Positions 8,384 through 18,049 of a DNA stretch of 64,000 bases are shown one piece after another (positions within the stretch are counted from its first letter, which is position 1; every line of letters begins with the position of its first letter). The stretch covers positions 1,178,001 through 1,242,000 of the forward strand of contig AP025179.1 of assembly GCA_021654635.1 (NCBI GenBank). The letters are read 5' to 3'. The notes below the pieces were generated by a model that worked only from the letters and a program-made list of their open reading frames with translations, was not told the DNA's origin and did no database searches. Position numbers and translations under genes: made by a program. The DNA is from Mycobacterium kiyosense (GTDB taxonomy: Bacteria; Actinomycetota; Actinomycetes; Mycobacteriales; Mycobacteriaceae).

Positions 8384-9132
8384 CAGTTCTCCTCACCGTC
8401 GAGCAATTCGGCCAGATCGCGGACCACCACGTCGGCGCCGTTGTCGCGCAGCTCCTGGGCCTGCCCCACCCGATCCACCCCCACCACGATCCCGAAATGC
8501 CCGGCCCGCCCGGCCTGCACGCCCGAGATCGCGTCCTCGAATACCGCCGCGGCAGCGGGTTCGACACCCAGCAGCTGCGCCCCCCGCAGATACGGGTCCG
8601 GCGCCGGCTTGCCGGCGATGTTCTCCTCGCGCAACGTCACCCCGTCCACCCGCTGCTGCACGAACCGGTCCAGACCGGTGATCTCCAGCACGTCGCGGGT
8701 GTTGGCGCTCGAGGACACCACCGCGATTGCCAGACCCGCCTGCGCGGCCGCCTCCAGATAGCGGCGCGACCCCTCGAAAACCTCGACGCCGTCCTCATGC
8801 AGCACCTTCTGGAACATGTCGTTCTTGCGGGTGCCCAGGCCATAGACCGTGTCGGCATCGGCCGGATCGTCGGGATCGCCGTCGGGCAACTCGATGCCCC
8901 GGCTGTCCAGAAAAGACCGCACGCCGTCCTCACGCTTCTTGCCGTCCACGTACTTGCGGTAGTCGCTGACCGGGTCGAACGGGACGAACTTGTCCCCGGT
9001 CCGCTCAGCCCGCTCGGACAGAAAGGCGTCGAACATCTGCTTCCAGGCCTTGGTATGCACCCCGGCGGTGTCGGTGAGCACCCCGTCCAGATCGAACAGA
9101 CAGGCATGCACCTGCTCGGGCAGACCCAGCAC
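8383..9132 (-). CDS. Beta-phosphoglucomutase-like HAD-family protein (Rv3400-like)
   Basis: This is a 249-residue HAD-superfamily protein. Motif I is [10 protein letters not shown] with nucleophile Asp14 and acid/base Asp16. Motif II is VVSSSANT, motif III lies around the Lys of GKPAPDPY, and motif IV is [11 protein letters not shown]. The cap insertion and the DGVLTDTAG form match beta-phosphoglucomutase, which interconverts beta-glucose-1-phosphate and glucose-6-phosphate. It starts at GTG 9132 with GAGG seven bases upstream. Its stop overlaps the start of the GH65 phosphorylase, which would supply its substrate. The operon runs away from guaA, leaving about 160 bp between the divergent genes for both promoters. 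Confidence 0.85.
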   Translation of the reverse strand: MLGLPEQVHACLFDLDGVLTDTAGVHTKAWKQMFDAFLSERAERTGDKFVPFDPVSDYRKYVDGKKREDGVRSFLDSRGIELPDGDPDDPADADTVYGLGTRKNDMFQKVLHEDGVEVFEGSRRYLEAAAQAGLAIAVVSSSANTRDVLEITGLDRFVQQRVDGVTLREENIAGKPAPDPYLRGAQLLGVEPAAAAVFEDAISGVQAGRAGHFGIVVGVDRVGQAQELRDNGADVVVRDLAELLDGEEN

Positions 9133-9291
9133 GGGAACCTCACTTTCGCAGGAGTTTGCGCTACCAGTTCACATCCTGCGGTGGAATTCCGGTAGGTGTT
9201 GGCGGTCTCGGCTACCCCGGGTGCCTACCCAACGGCCCTCCAAATCATGCCTGCGGGTGCGGGCTCTGGCCAGACATTAAACTCGGTGCCC

Positions 9292-10846
9292 GTGGAATCA
9301 GCCTCGCCGCGGCCCGTGTTGGTGGTCGACTTCGGTGCACAATATGCCCAGTTGATCGCGCGCCGGATTCGTGAGGCGCGGGTGTTCTCCGAGGTGGTCC
9401 CGCATACCACCGCGATCGAGGAGATCCGGGCCCGCAACCCGCTGGCAGTGGTGCTTTCCGGCGGGCCGGCCAGTGTCTATGTCCAGGGCGCGCCGCAACT
9501 GGATCCGGCGCTGTTCGACCTGGGCCTGCCGGTGTTCGGCATCTGCTACGGGTTTCAGGCCATGGCGCAGGCGCTGGGCGGGACCGTCGCGCACACCGGC
9601 ACCAGCGAGTTCGGTCGTACCGAGCTGAAAGTCCTTGGCGGCACACTACATTCAGACCTGCCACCGGTCCAGCCGGTGTGGATGAGCCACGGCGACGCGG
9701 TCACCGCCGCGCCGGCGGGATTCGAGGTGGTAGCCAGCAGTGCCGGCGCGGCGGTGGCCGCCTTCGAGTCCGTCGAGCGCCGGCTAGCCGGGGTGCAGTA
9801 CCACCCGGAAGTGATGCACACCCCGCACGGCCAGCAGATACTCAGCCGGTTCCTGCACGAAATCGCCGGGATCGGCGCGGAATGGACGCCCGCCAACATC
9901 GCCAACGCGCTGGTGGAGCAGGTGCGGGCGCAGATCGGTGACGGCCATGCGATCTGCGGCCTGTCCGGCGGGGTGGACTCCGCGGTGGCCGCCGCGCTGG
10001 TGCAGCGCGCCATCGGAGACCGGCTGACGTGCGTATTCGTCGACCACGGCCTGCTGCGGGCAGGGGAGCGCGCGCAGGTGGAGCGCGATTTCGTCGCCGC
10101 CACCGGCGCCAACCTGGTCACCGTCGATGCCGCGCAGACGTTCCTGGACGCGCTGGCGGGTGTGGCACAACCCCGAGGGAAAACGCAAGATCATCGGCCG
10201 GCAGTTCATCCGGGCGTTCGAGAGTGCGGTGCGAGATGTGTTGGGCGACAAGCCGGTTGATTACCTGGTGCAGGGCACGCTGTATCCGGACGTGGTGGAG
10301 TCCGGCGGTGGCAGCGGCACCGCGAACATCAAGAGCCACCACAACGTCGGTGGTCTGCCCGGCGACCTGAAGTTCATCCTCGTCGAGCCGTTGCGGCTGC
10401 TGTTCAAAGACGAGGTGCGCGCCGTCGGCCGGGAGCTGGGTCTGCCGGAGGAAATCGTTGCGCGGCAACCGTTTCCGGGCCCGGGGCTGGGCATCCGGAT
10501 CGTCGGCGAGGTCACCGCGCAGCGGTTGGACACGCTGCGCCGCGCCGACTCGATCGTGCGGGAGGAGCTGACCGCGGCGGGACTGGACCAGCAGATCTGG
10601 CAGTGCCCGGTGGTGCTGCTGGGCGACGTCCGCTCGGTGGGCGTACAGGGCGACGGCCGCACCTACGGGCACCCGATCGTGCTGCGCCCGGTGTCCAGCG
10701 AGGACGCGATGACCGCCGACTGGACCCGGGTGCCCTACGAGGTGCTCGAGCGCATCTCGACCCGCATCACCAACGAGGTCCGTGAGGTCAATCGGGTGGT
10801 GCTCGACGTCACCAGCAAGCCACCCGGAACCATCGAGTGGGAGTAG
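9292..10846 (+). CDS. guaA: GMP synthase (glutamine-hydrolysing), frameshifted
   Basis: GuaA makes GMP from XMP, glutamine and ATP. The class I amidotransferase domain has Cys85 (FGICYGFQ) and His171-x-Glu173 (QYHPEV). The ATP pyrophosphatase P-loop is SGGVDS at 225-230, and the C-terminal dimer domain ends in PPGTIEWE. The frame breaks between about 10162 and 10171. One base too many separates [10 protein letters not shown] from the [17 protein letters not shown] that should follow. Removing it restores a full-length protein of about 517 residues. GuaA is normally essential, so a sequencing error is the likeliest cause. I chose GTG 9292 because it precedes the conserved [12 protein letters not shown] by few residues and a TAAACT hexamer lies at 9278-9283; GTG 9286 is also possible. 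Confidence 0.9.
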
Positions 10847-10888
10847 ATTTCCGCTGCTGAAGCGCCCTCGGGGCGGATCACGCTGGGT

Positions 10889-10894
10889 TAGGAT
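10889..10894 (+). promoter_or_regulatory. -10 element of a probable leaderless transcript
   Basis: TAGGAT fits TANNNT and ends six bases before the ATG at 10901. No Shine-Dalgarno sequence is seen in that gap, so the following gene is probably transcribed separately from guaA and leaderless. Confidence 0.55.
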
Positions 10895-10900
10895 GTCGCG

Positions 10901-11809
10901 ATGATCGGTTCGCTTTCGGCTGCTGAGGTGCAGCGGCCCGAGTTCTGGGGCGAGCTGTGCCCGGGCATGTCGATCGAGGGTGGTGCCAGCCCCCGGCCGG
11001 CAGCGGTTGGCGAGGGCGGCGGACTGTTCGTCGACCTCAAGCGGGAAGGCTACGTTCAGGTCCCCGGCGCGCTGCCGGAGACCACTATCGCACCGATCCG
11101 CTACGCGGTGTCGACGCTGTTCCAGCGCGGGATTCCGCTGGCGTTCGCGTTCGTCTACGACGAGTTGTGGCTGGCGTTCCAGAGCCTTTCGGGGTTCCTG
11201 ACGACCGTGCTCGGTGCGGGCTATCGGGCACTGCCCGACTTCTGGGTCTGGCACGTCAACCCCAGCGAGAACTCGGTGGGCTGGGGTCCGCACCGCGACC
11301 GGGTGATCCCGACGCTGGATTCCGACAACTCACCCCAGACGCTGACGGTGTGGCTGCCGTTCACCGACGCCACCCCGCTCAACGGGTGCATGTACGTGTT
11401 GCCCGCCCATCTCGACGACAGGTTCGAGCAGCGCCGGTGGGACGGCGAGGACAACACCACCGTGTACAACCCGCAGGATGTCCGGGCGCTGCCCGCGACC
11501 GCCGGCTCGATGCTGGCCTGGAATCAGGCGGTGCTGCACTGGGGTGGGCGCGGGAGCCAGCTCGGTACGGCGGCGCGGATCAGTGCCGCCTTCGAATTCC
11601 AGCGCGCCGACTGCCCGGCGTTCAACAACCCGCTGCTGGATCCCGCTCGGATGCCGACGTTCGACGAGCGGCTGGGGCTGATCGGCAAGCAGGTGCTGCA
11701 GTATCGCCACATGTACCCGCTGTCCGATGAGGTTGCGGCCGTTGCTGATTCACTCGTCCAGCGATTCATGCCGACCGCCCCGATCGAGATCGGCGCCGCC
11801 GCGGTCTGA
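10901..11809 (+). CDS. PhyH-like Fe(II)/2-oxoglutarate dioxygenase
   Basis: This 302-residue protein resembles the phytanoyl-CoA dioxygenase superfamily. The iron site appears as His131-x-Asp133 (WGPHRDR) and His213 (VLHWGG) on a jelly-roll core. A strand with LTVWLPFTDATPLNGCMYVLP precedes the distal histidine, as in this family. The substrate is unknown; characterised relatives hydroxylate small acids, lipids or natural products. It begins 54 bp after guaA on the same strand but appears to have its own leaderless promoter. The next gene is convergent. Confidence 0.75.
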   Translation: MIGSLSAAEVQRPEFWGELCPGMSIEGGASPRPAAVGEGGGLFVDLKREGYVQVPGALPETTIAPIRYAVSTLFQRGIPLAFAFVYDELWLAFQSLSGFLTTVLGAGYRALPDFWVWHVNPSENSVGWGPHRDRVIPTLDSDNSPQTLTVWLPFTDATPLNGCMYVLPAHLDDRFEQRRWDGEDNTTVYNPQDVRALPATAGSMLAWNQAVLHWGGRGSQLGTAARISAAFEFQRADCPAFNNPLLDPARMPTFDERLGLIGKQVLQYRHMYPLSDEVAAVADSLVQRFMPTAPIEIGAAAV

Positions 11810-11835
11810 GGAGTCCGCGGGTCGAGTCGCGCTAA

Positions 11836-12819
11836 TCAGGACACCACATCGGCGGGAGGTTTGCCCTCCAGATATCTCAGGACGTTCGATGCCGCGGCAA
11901 TGGCGATGCGTATCAAGGTTTCTCGCGTGACCCCGCCGACGTGGGGTGAGAGAACGACATTCGGTGCACGCAGCAGGCGTAGCGCGCTGGTCGGCGGCTC
12001 GGGGTCGAACACGTCGACACCGGCGCCGGCGATTCGGCCGGCCACCAGCGCGTCGGCGAGTGCATCCTGGTCGATGATCGCGCCCCGTGCCGTGTTGACG
12101 ATGAACGCGGTGGGCTTGACGAGCGCCAATCTCTCGGCGTCGATCAGATGTCGGGTGGCATCGGTGAGCGGGGCGAGCACCACGATGTAGTCGCTGCTGC
12201 GCAGCAGGTCGTCGAGCTCCGCGCGGCGCGCGCCCAGTCGGTCGGCAGCTTCGGTCACGGCCGGGGACGGATCGGTGTAGACGATTTCCATATCGAACGC
12301 GGCCCCGCGCCGGGCGACTTGCTGCCCGATGTGGCCGAGTCCGATGATGCCCAGGACCTTGCCGTGCAGTTCGGTAATGGAGTGCTGCAACCTGGGTAAC
12401 GCCCAGTCTGCCTGCGTGAGGGCGATGTGCCCGGGGACGAGTTGCTTGGCGAGGGCAAGCATCAGGGCGAAGGTCTGCTCGGCGACGTCCTGCAGTTCGG
12501 CGTCGCTGGACCCGATGTTGCATACCGTGATGTCGCGGGCGCGGGCGGCGGCAAGGTCGATGTAGTCGAAGCCGTGGCTGGCGCACTGGATGAGCTCCAG
12601 GTTGGCGGCAGCGGCGATCTGTTCGGCTGTCACACGTCCGAGGCCGGTCAAAATGACACTGGCCCGGTTCAGGGCAGCCATGTCCTCGTCGGTGGTCTCC
12701 ACCACGGTGACCGGAAACCCGGTACCGACCAGACTCGCCAGTTGGGAACCCACGGCACGTCCGCCGGCTTCGGCCGGAATGACGGCGAGAATCTGCTTGG
12801 CGTCGGCGGGGGCGGTCAT
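11836..12819 (-). CDS. D-isomer-specific 2-hydroxyacid dehydrogenase
   Basis: This 327-residue NAD-dependent oxidoreductase has the family layout: a split catalytic domain around a Rossmann domain. The cofactor motif is GLGHIG at 160-165, the substrate arginine lies in NTARG, the DVFDPEPP acidic segment follows, and the catalytic histidine is in LSPHVGG. It resembles D-3-phosphoglycerate dehydrogenases but lacks the regulatory ACT domain, so it is probably another 2-hydroxyacid dehydrogenase such as a glyoxylate or hydroxypyruvate reductase. It is divergent from the imuA' locus. The roughly 220 bp between them contains the SOS box of imuA'. Confidence 0.8.
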   Translation of the reverse strand: MTAPADAKQILAVIPAEAGGRAVGSQLASLVGTGFPVTVVETTDEDMAALNRASVILTGLGRVTAEQIAAAANLELIQCASHGFDYIDLAAARARDITVCNIGSSDAELQDVAEQTFALMLALAKQLVPGHIALTQADWALPRLQHSITELHGKVLGIIGLGHIGQQVARRGAAFDMEIVYTDPSPAVTEAADRLGARRAELDDLLRSSDYIVVLAPLTDATRHLIDAERLALVKPTAFIVNTARGAIIDQDALADALVAGRIAGAGVDVFDPEPPTSALRLLRAPNVVLSPHVGGVTRETLIRIAIAAASNVLRYLEGKPPADVVS

Positions 12820-12997
12820 TCGGTGAATCCTATGCGGGGCGTGGGAACACCCGCCCTCTGCCGTTAGCCGTTCGGGACTCGCCGGGGCGGTAGTTGTCCA
12901 CCCTCAAACGCACCAGGAACCACATCAGCATCGGGTGTATGAGCAGCCCCTTGGGTTGCTTGACGCTTGTCAGAGGGCGGGTGTTTACTCAACTCAA

Positions 12998-13013
12998 TCG
13001 AACAAACTTTCGA
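12998..13013. promoter_or_regulatory. LexA/SOS box upstream of imuA'-imuB
   Basis: TCGAAC-AAAC-TTTCGA matches the mycobacterial SOS box TCGAAC-N4-GTTCGA with one mismatch (T for G). It is centred about 33 bp before the imuA' ATG, a fitting place for LexA repression of damage-induced transcription. Confidence 0.85.
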
Positions 13014-13038
13014 TTCCTTGACGCTGGGGAGGCTGGTC

Positions 13039-13666
13039 ATGACTGCGGCTTTCGCGTCCGATCAACGCCAGGAAAATCGCTCTGAACAGCTGAAACAGCT
13101 GCGTCAGAAGATTGCTGCGTTGTCCGGCAAGGAAGTCGCGTATGCCGCTGAGCCGGCGCCGGCGGAGCGGTCGTTGGTGCCGCGGGGGGCGGTGGCGGTG
13201 TTGTCGGGCGCGCGGTCGCTGCTGCTGCGCATGGTGGCCACGGTGACGGCGGAGGGGCAATGCCGTCATCGTCGGTCAGCCCGATATCGGGTTGCTGGCC
13301 GCGGTGGAGATGGGGGCGGACCTGAGCCGGCTCGCGGTGATCCCAGATCCTGGCAGCGATCCGGTGGAGGTGGCCGCGGTGCTCATCGACGGCATGGATC
13401 TGGTGGTCCTCGGCCTGGGTGGGCGCCGGGTGACGCGGACCCGGGCGCGGGCGGTGGTGGCCCGTGCCCGCAGCAAGGGATGCACCGTGCTGGTCACCGA
13501 CGGGGAGTGGGAAGGGGCCTCGACGCGGCTGGAGGCGCGGGTCTGCGGCTTCGAGATCACTCCGGCTCGCGGGGGTGCGCCCGCCCCGGGGTTCGGACGC
13601 ATCAGCGGGGTGCGACTGCAGGTGTGCGCCAATGGGCGGACGGTCGGTCGATCGCGGACCGGGTGA
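13039..13666 (+). CDS. imuA': ImuA' mutasome accessory protein, frameshifted
   Basis: ImuA' is a RecA-like accessory protein that works with ImuB and DnaE2 in SOS-induced translesion synthesis. The ATG at 13039 is preceded by GGGGAGG with six bases spacing. The first 72 codons (from [11 protein letters not shown]) read normally; then a run of four G (13254-13257) throws the frame off. With three G the reading continues as [23 protein letters not shown], through the [17 protein letters not shown] block, to TGA at 13664-13666. That gives about 208 residues. The stop overlaps the imuB start (GTGA), indicating coupled translation. The break may be an assembly error, but imuB and dnaE2 are also broken. 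Confidence 0.85.
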
Positions 13667-15244
13667 GTCCGGTGGTTGCTTCTCGGGTGCTGGCGATCTG
13701 GTGCATGGACTGGCCCGCGGTCGCGGCCGCCGCAGCCGCGGGCCAGTCCGCGACGGCCCCGGTCGCGGTCACCTTGGCCAACCGGGTGATCGCCTGCTCG
13801 GCGACGGCCCGGGCCGCCGGGGTGCGGCGGGGGTTACGGCGTCGGGAGGCGGCGGCCCGGTGTCCGCAACTGCACATCGCCGCCGCCGACACCGACCGCG
13901 ATGCCCGGTTCTTCGAGGGGGTGATCGCCGCGGTGGACGATCTGGTGCCCCGGGCCGAGGTGTTGCGGCCGGGGTTATTGGTGCTGCCGGTGCGCGGGGC
14001 GGCCCGGTTCTTCGGGTCCGAGCAGCAGGTGGCCGAGAAGTTGATCGACGCCGTGGCAGCGGCCGGTGCCGAGTGTCAGGTGGGGATCGCCGACGGGTTG
14101 TCCACCGCGGTCTTCGCGGCGCGGGCGGGCCGCGTCGTGGACCCGGGCGGCGACGCGCGGTTCTTGTCGGCGCTGTCCATCCGGCAGTTGGCCACCGAGC
14201 CGAGCCTATCCGGTCCGGGACGCGACGAGTTGGCAGATCTGTTGTGGCGAATGGGAATTCGCACTATCGGGCAGTTCGCCGCCCTGTCGCGAACCGATGT
14301 CGCCTCCCGGTTCGGGGCCGACGCGGTGACTGCGCACCGGTTTGCTCGTGGCGAGCCGGAACGTGGTCCTTCCGGTCGTGAGCCGGCCGCGGAACTCGAC
14401 GCCGTGTTGGACTGCGACCCACCGATCGACCGGGTCGACGCCGCGGCGTTCGCCAGCCGCTCGCTGGCCGCGACGCTGCATCAGGCGTTGCTGGGCGCCG
14501 GAGTGGGTTGCACCCGGCTGGCCATCCACGCCGTCACCGCCACCGGCGAAGAGATGGAACGGGTGTGGCGGTGTGCCGAGCCGTTGACCGAGGAAGCCAC
14601 CGCCGACCGGGTGCGCTGGCAGTTGGACGGCTGGCTGAGCCATCGGATCGCGCGCGGGCGACCCCTCGATGCGCCGGTCACGTCGTTACGGCTGCAGGCC
14701 GTCGAGGTGGTCTCCGCCGAGGCGCTGCAATTGCCGCTGTGGGGCGGGTTGGGCGAGGAGGACCGGCTCCGGGCCCGCCGGGCGCTGGTGCGGGTGCAGG
14801 GCCTGCTCGGTCCGGAGGCGGTGCAGGTGCCGGTGCTGTCCGGCGGCCGGGGGCCGGCCGAGCGCATCACCTTGACCCCGCTGGGGGACGAGCCGGTTCC
14901 CCAAGCCGATCCCCGTCAACCCTGGCCCGGCCAGCTGCCCGAGCCCTCGCCGTCGGTGCTGCTCGACGATCCGGTGGAACTGCTTGACGCCCAGCGGAAT
15001 CCGATCCGGGTGACCGGCCGGGGGAATGTTCTCCGGGGACCCGGTTCGGCTGGTCCTGCGCGGCCGGGACGAGCGGGTGCGCTGGTGGGCCGGACCGTGG
15101 CCGGTCGACGAGCGATGGTGGGACGACCGGCCCGGCCAAGGGGGCAGCCGCGTCGCCCGTGTCCAGGTGCTGCTGGAGAGCGAGCGCGCGCTGTTGCTGT
15201 GTTACCGGCAAAGGAGGTGGTACATGGAGGGAATCTACGAGTGA
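13663..15244 (+). CDS. imuB: ImuB, Y-family polymerase-like mutasome hub, frameshifted near the C-terminus
   Basis: ImuB resembles Y-family polymerases but lacks the catalytic acidic residues; here the first active-site aspartate position is a Cys (IWCMDWP). It tethers the mutasome to the sliding clamp through the QLPLWG motif, present at residues 356-361. It starts at GTG, overlapping the imuA' stop. A run of five G at 15020-15024 shifts the frame at about codon 453. With four G the protein continues as [18 protein letters not shown] and ends in WYMEGIYE at 15244, about 526 residues. As written, the clamp motif survives but the last 74 residues, in the region linked to ImuA' and DnaE2 binding, are lost. 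The unshifted frame would run on to 15348. Confidence 0.88.
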
Positions 15245-15379
15245 CCTTCGGACGGCAGTGGTCAGGCCGGGTCCGCGAGGATCATCCTGATTCGTTGTGG
15301 TGCAGTGGAATTCACCGACGCACACCGACGCGGGGCAGATCGCTGTAACAGAAAAGTAATAATGAACGTCGGGTGAACG

Positions 15380-15718
15380 TTATCCAGCGGAACGTTTCCG
15401 GCGCTTGTCCAGGAAGGTCGACCAGGACACCACGTCGGGGTTCTCCTTGAGCAAGGCGCGACGCTGCCGCTCGGTCATGCCGCCCCAGATGCCGAACTCG
15501 ACCTTGTTGTCGAGTGCATCGGCGCCGCACTGCCGCAGTACGGGGCAGTGCCGGCAGAAGTTGGCGGCCTTGCGTTGGGCGGCCCCGGTTACGAAGAGTT
15601 CGTCGGGATCTGTGTTCCTGCACAAGGCTTTCGAGACCCACGCGCGTTCCCCAGCGTCCTGGGCACTGCTAACTGCGACAAGGTTCAGCGGCCGGGCGGC
15701 CGGGCGTGATCCTGACAC
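15380..15718 (-). CDS. WhiB-family iron-sulfur regulator, WhiB4-like
   Basis: This 112-residue protein carries the four cluster cysteines (Cys33, Cys55, Cys58, Cys64), the WhiB turn GIWGG at 76-80 and a basic C-terminal DNA-binding tail (DKRRKRS). The stretch CRNTDPDELFVTGAAQRKAA and the tail WGGMTERQRRALL match WhiB4 rather than WhiB1, 2, 3 or 7. WhiB4 senses oxygen and redox state through its 4Fe-4S cluster. I start at GTG 15718 because it yields VSGSRPAARPLNL, aligned with the WhiB4 N-terminus, and GAGGGG lies a few bases upstream. In M. tuberculosis whiB4 (Rv3681c) is far from imuB, so this copy is either relocated or a second paralogue. Confidence 0.85.
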   Translation of the reverse strand: MSGSRPAARPLNLVAVSSAQDAGERAWVSKALCRNTDPDELFVTGAAQRKAANFCRHCPVLRQCGADALDNKVEFGIWGGMTERQRRALLKENPDVVSWSTFLDKRRKRSAG

Positions 15719-16219
15719 GAACGTTCCCCTCGATATCCTGGCCGCATTGCGACCGCCTCCCCGCGGTGCGAACCACCTGTGGCCGATGCTGCGCTGCCCT
15801 GTCGCGCCACACGTGACCGGAATCTCACCGTGGTTCAAAGGTAAAGGCCACATGCCAATTGCGCAACAGTTCAACACGACTTTCTGGGACGAATGTGCCA
15901 TCTTTTCGGTATGAAATCGGGCCCGAGAGCTTGACTGTCGGTTTGTTGGAACTGGGGCCGGTCGCGGTGCGAAAACCGCAGGTTGACGCGTTTTTCCTGG
16001 CAGCTCAGTATTGGAAAGCATTGCGGCATAACGCCTTTACCGGAGGACCGGTCACCGCCACCAGGGTGGGATCGGGCAGAAATTGAGGCCCAGCGGCCAC
16101 GGCGGCCACGGCGGCCACGGCGGCCAGGCGGCCATCGGTGCCACACTGCCCGCCACCAGCACCGCGCTTGCCAAACCCATGGTCAGACTTCGCGAGGATG
16201 CTTGCGACGAAGCCCGCGC
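15719..16219. other. Intergenic region of about 500 bp between the whiB4-like gene and iunH
   Basis: I find no convincing gene here on either strand. It includes the WhiB promoter region at its left end, a short AT-richer stretch around 15840-16060, and four 9-bp repeats at 16093-16128. iunH ends at its right edge. Confidence 0.5.
16093..16128. repeat. Four tandem copies of a 9-bp unit (GCGGCCACG)
   Basis: Three units are identical and the fourth differs by one base. A frame across it reads Gly-His-Gly repeats, but it belongs to no credible gene. Copy number could vary between strains. Confidence 0.6.
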
Positions 16220-17152
16220 TCAGCCCAGTCGATGCGCAAACGAGGCCACGCGGTCGACGAGCCGATCGAAGAACATCGCCGAATCGGCGGCGACGCCTAT
16301 CTGCGCGTTGGGTTTTCGGCTACCCGACCAATCGGCCACCGCCACACCCCGAGTCGTTTCGACTTGCACCGTCGCAGCCCGCGTCGACACCAGCGTCGGA
16401 TCCAGAGCAACGGCGGCGGCCAGCGGATCGTGCATGAATGCCAGGTAACCGTCGCCGCGGTCGCGATGCACCTCGAAATAGAACCGCAGCGCGTCGTCGA
16501 TGAAGCCGATCAGCGGCCCGGACGTTCCCGAGCCGCGCAACCGGGCCAAGATCTGCGGGGTGATCGCCACCTGGCGGGTCAGGTTCAGGCCACACACCAC
16601 CGCAGGCCGCTCGGCCCGCGCGAAAGCGCCGAACACCTCAGCCGCCGCCCGGGCATCCACCCGGATGTTCCATTCGGGCACCGGCGGGTCGCCGAACGCC
16701 CCGCCCATGATGACCAACCGGCGCAGCAGCGCCGGCAACTCCGGTTCGGCGCGCAGCGCCAGCGCCAGGTTGGTCAGGGGTGCGGTGGCCAGACCGATCA
16801 GCTCTCCCGGATAGGCGCGCGCCGCGCGCACCCACGCCGTCGCGGAATCGTAGTCGCTGAGCTGCCGGGTGCTCGGCGGCAGCGTGGCATACCCTAAGCC
16901 GTTGGGGCCGTGTGGGTTTCCGCGATCGGGCAGCTTCGCGGTCAACGGCCCGTCGGCGCCGCGCGCCACCGGAACCTCGGCGGCCCCGCACAATTCGAGC
17001 AACCCGAGGTTGTTCGCACACACCTGGTCGACCCCGACGTTGCCGGCGGTCGAGCCGATCCCCACCAGTTCGGCGCCCGGGCTGGCCAACAGGTAGATCA
17101 GGGCGACCGCGTCGTCGATGCCGGTGTCGACGTCGGCGAAGACGGGCTCCAT
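16220..17152 (-). CDS. iunH: Inosine-uridine preferring nucleoside hydrolase
   Basis: This 310-residue enzyme hydrolyses nucleosides to ribose and free base. The calcium-binding N-terminal signature is present ([14 protein letters not shown], the D-x-D-x4-DD pattern), as are the active-site GSTAGNVG and [18 protein letters not shown] segments and a late [12 protein letters not shown] block with the final metal-binding Asp. The start is ATG 17152 ([11 protein letters not shown]); longer readings upstream run into the divergent cmaA1 gene. Only 33 bp separate the two start codons, and each has a TANNNT hexamer at leaderless distance. The gene sits opposite cmaA1 as Rv3393 does opposite Rv3392c. 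Confidence 0.9.
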   Translation of the reverse strand: MEPVFADVDTGIDDAVALIYLLASPGAELVGIGSTAGNVGVDQVCANNLGLLELCGAAEVPVARGADGPLTAKLPDRGNPHGPNGLGYATLPPSTRQLSDYDSATAWVRAARAYPGELIGLATAPLTNLALALRAEPELPALLRRLVIMGGAFGDPPVPEWNIRVDARAAAEVFGAFARAERPAVVCGLNLTRQVAITPQILARLRGSGTSGPLIGFIDDALRFYFEVHRDRGDGYLAFMHDPLAAAVALDPTLVSTRAATVQVETTRGVAVADWSGSRKPNAQIGVAADSAMFFDRLVDRVASFAHRLG

Positions 17153-17159
17153 TACGGCA

Positions 17160-17165
17160 ACCCTA
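17160..17165 (-). promoter_or_regulatory. -10 element of a probable leaderless iunH transcript
   Basis: On the minus strand TAGGGT ends seven bases before the iunH ATG, and no ribosome site fits in between. Confidence 0.5.
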
Positions 17166-17173
17166 CCGACCGT

Positions 17174-17179
17174 TACGCT
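17174..17179 (+). promoter_or_regulatory. -10 element of a probable leaderless cmaA1 transcript
   Basis: TACGCT ends six bases before the cmaA1 ATG. It lies within the 33-bp gap, so its -35 region must fall inside the iunH coding sequence. Confidence 0.5.
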
Positions 17180-17185
17180 GGCCTG

Positions 17186-18049
17186 ATGCCCGATGATCTG
17201 AAGCCGCATTTCGAAGATGTCCAGGCGCACTACGACCTGTCCGACGACTTCTTCCGGCTCTTCCTCGACCCCACCCAGACCTACAGCTGCGCCTACTTCG
17301 AACGCGAGGACATGACGCTGGAACAGGCGCAGCTCGCCAAGATCGACCTCGCGTTGGGCAAGCTCGGACTCGAACCGGGTATGACGCTGCTCGACGTCGG
17401 CTGCGGCTGGGGCGCCACCATGATGCGGGCGGTGGAGCGCTACGACGTCAACGTCGTCGGACTGACGCTGAGCAAGAACCAGGCGCAGCACGTCGAGCAA
17501 CTCTTCGCGCAATCCGGCAGCTCGCGCTCCAAACGCGTTCTGCTGCAAGGCTGGGAGCAGTTCGACCAACCGGTCGACCGCATCGTCAGCATCGGGGCAT
17601 TCGAGCATTTCGGCCACGAGCGTTACGACGCGTTCTTCACCCTCGCGCACCGCCTGCTGCCGCGGGACGGAATCATGCTGCTGCACACCATCACCGGGTT
17701 GCACCCGATGGAGATGAAGGAACGCGGCATGCCGTTGTCCTTCGAGTTCGCCCGATTCGTCAAATTCATTGTCACCGAGATCTTTCCGGGCGGGCGACTG
17801 CCGTCGATACCGATGGTGCAGCAGCGTGCCGCCGCCAACGGTTTCACGGTGAGCCGGGTTCAGTCGCTGCAGCCGCACTACGCCAAGACTCTGGACATCT
17901 GGGCCGCCGCGCTACAAGAGCACCGGGATCAGGCCATCGCGCTGCAGTCCGAGGAAGTGTACGAGCGGTACATGAAGTACCTGACCGGCTGCGCGAAGAT
18001 GTTCCGGATCGGCTACATCGACGTCAACCAATTCACCTGCGAGGCTTGA
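17186..18049 (+). CDS. cmaA1: Cyclopropane mycolic acid synthase
   Basis: This 287-residue SAM-dependent methyltransferase introduces cyclopropane rings into meromycolate chains of the cell envelope. The SAM-binding motif is LLDVGCGWG (residues 68-76). The active-site blocks [25 protein letters not shown] and [15 protein letters not shown] match CmaA1 almost residue for residue, including the [29 protein letters not shown] ending. A related paralogue such as MmaA2 or PcaA cannot be excluded on reading alone, but its place next to iunH and an AcrA1-like gene matches Rv3392c. The stop is overlapped by the convergent reductase gene as written. Confidence 0.9.
   Translation: MPDDLKPHFEDVQAHYDLSDDFFRLFLDPTQTYSCAYFEREDMTLEQAQLAKIDLALGKLGLEPGMTLLDVGCGWGATMMRAVERYDVNVVGLTLSKNQAQHVEQLFAQSGSSRSKRVLLQGWEQFDQPVDRIVSIGAFEHFGHERYDAFFTLAHRLLPRDGIMLLHTITGLHPMEMKERGMPLSFEFARFVKFIVTEIFPGGRLPSIPMVQQRAAANGFTVSRVQSLQPHYAKTLDIWAAALQEHRDQAIALQSEEVYERYMKYLTGCAKMFRIGYIDVNQFTCEA

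Noticed and set aside
6377..8761. A 794-codon open frame on the plus strand
   Set aside because: It is antisense to the GH65 phosphorylase, full of Gly, Val, Arg and Gln from the complementary codon bias of GC-rich DNA, with no motif.
12967..15348. A continuous 793-codon frame that looks like an ImuA'-ImuB fusion protein
   Set aside because: Its middle part has no ImuA' homology. It only bridges the two genes because of the extra G at 13254-13257. The proper ImuA' C-terminus lies in another frame and ends in a GTGA overlap with imuB.
16083..16448. A PGRS-like Gly-His-Gly coding segment
   Set aside because: Only four 9-bp units occur, no PE domain precedes them, and the frame runs antisense into iunH.
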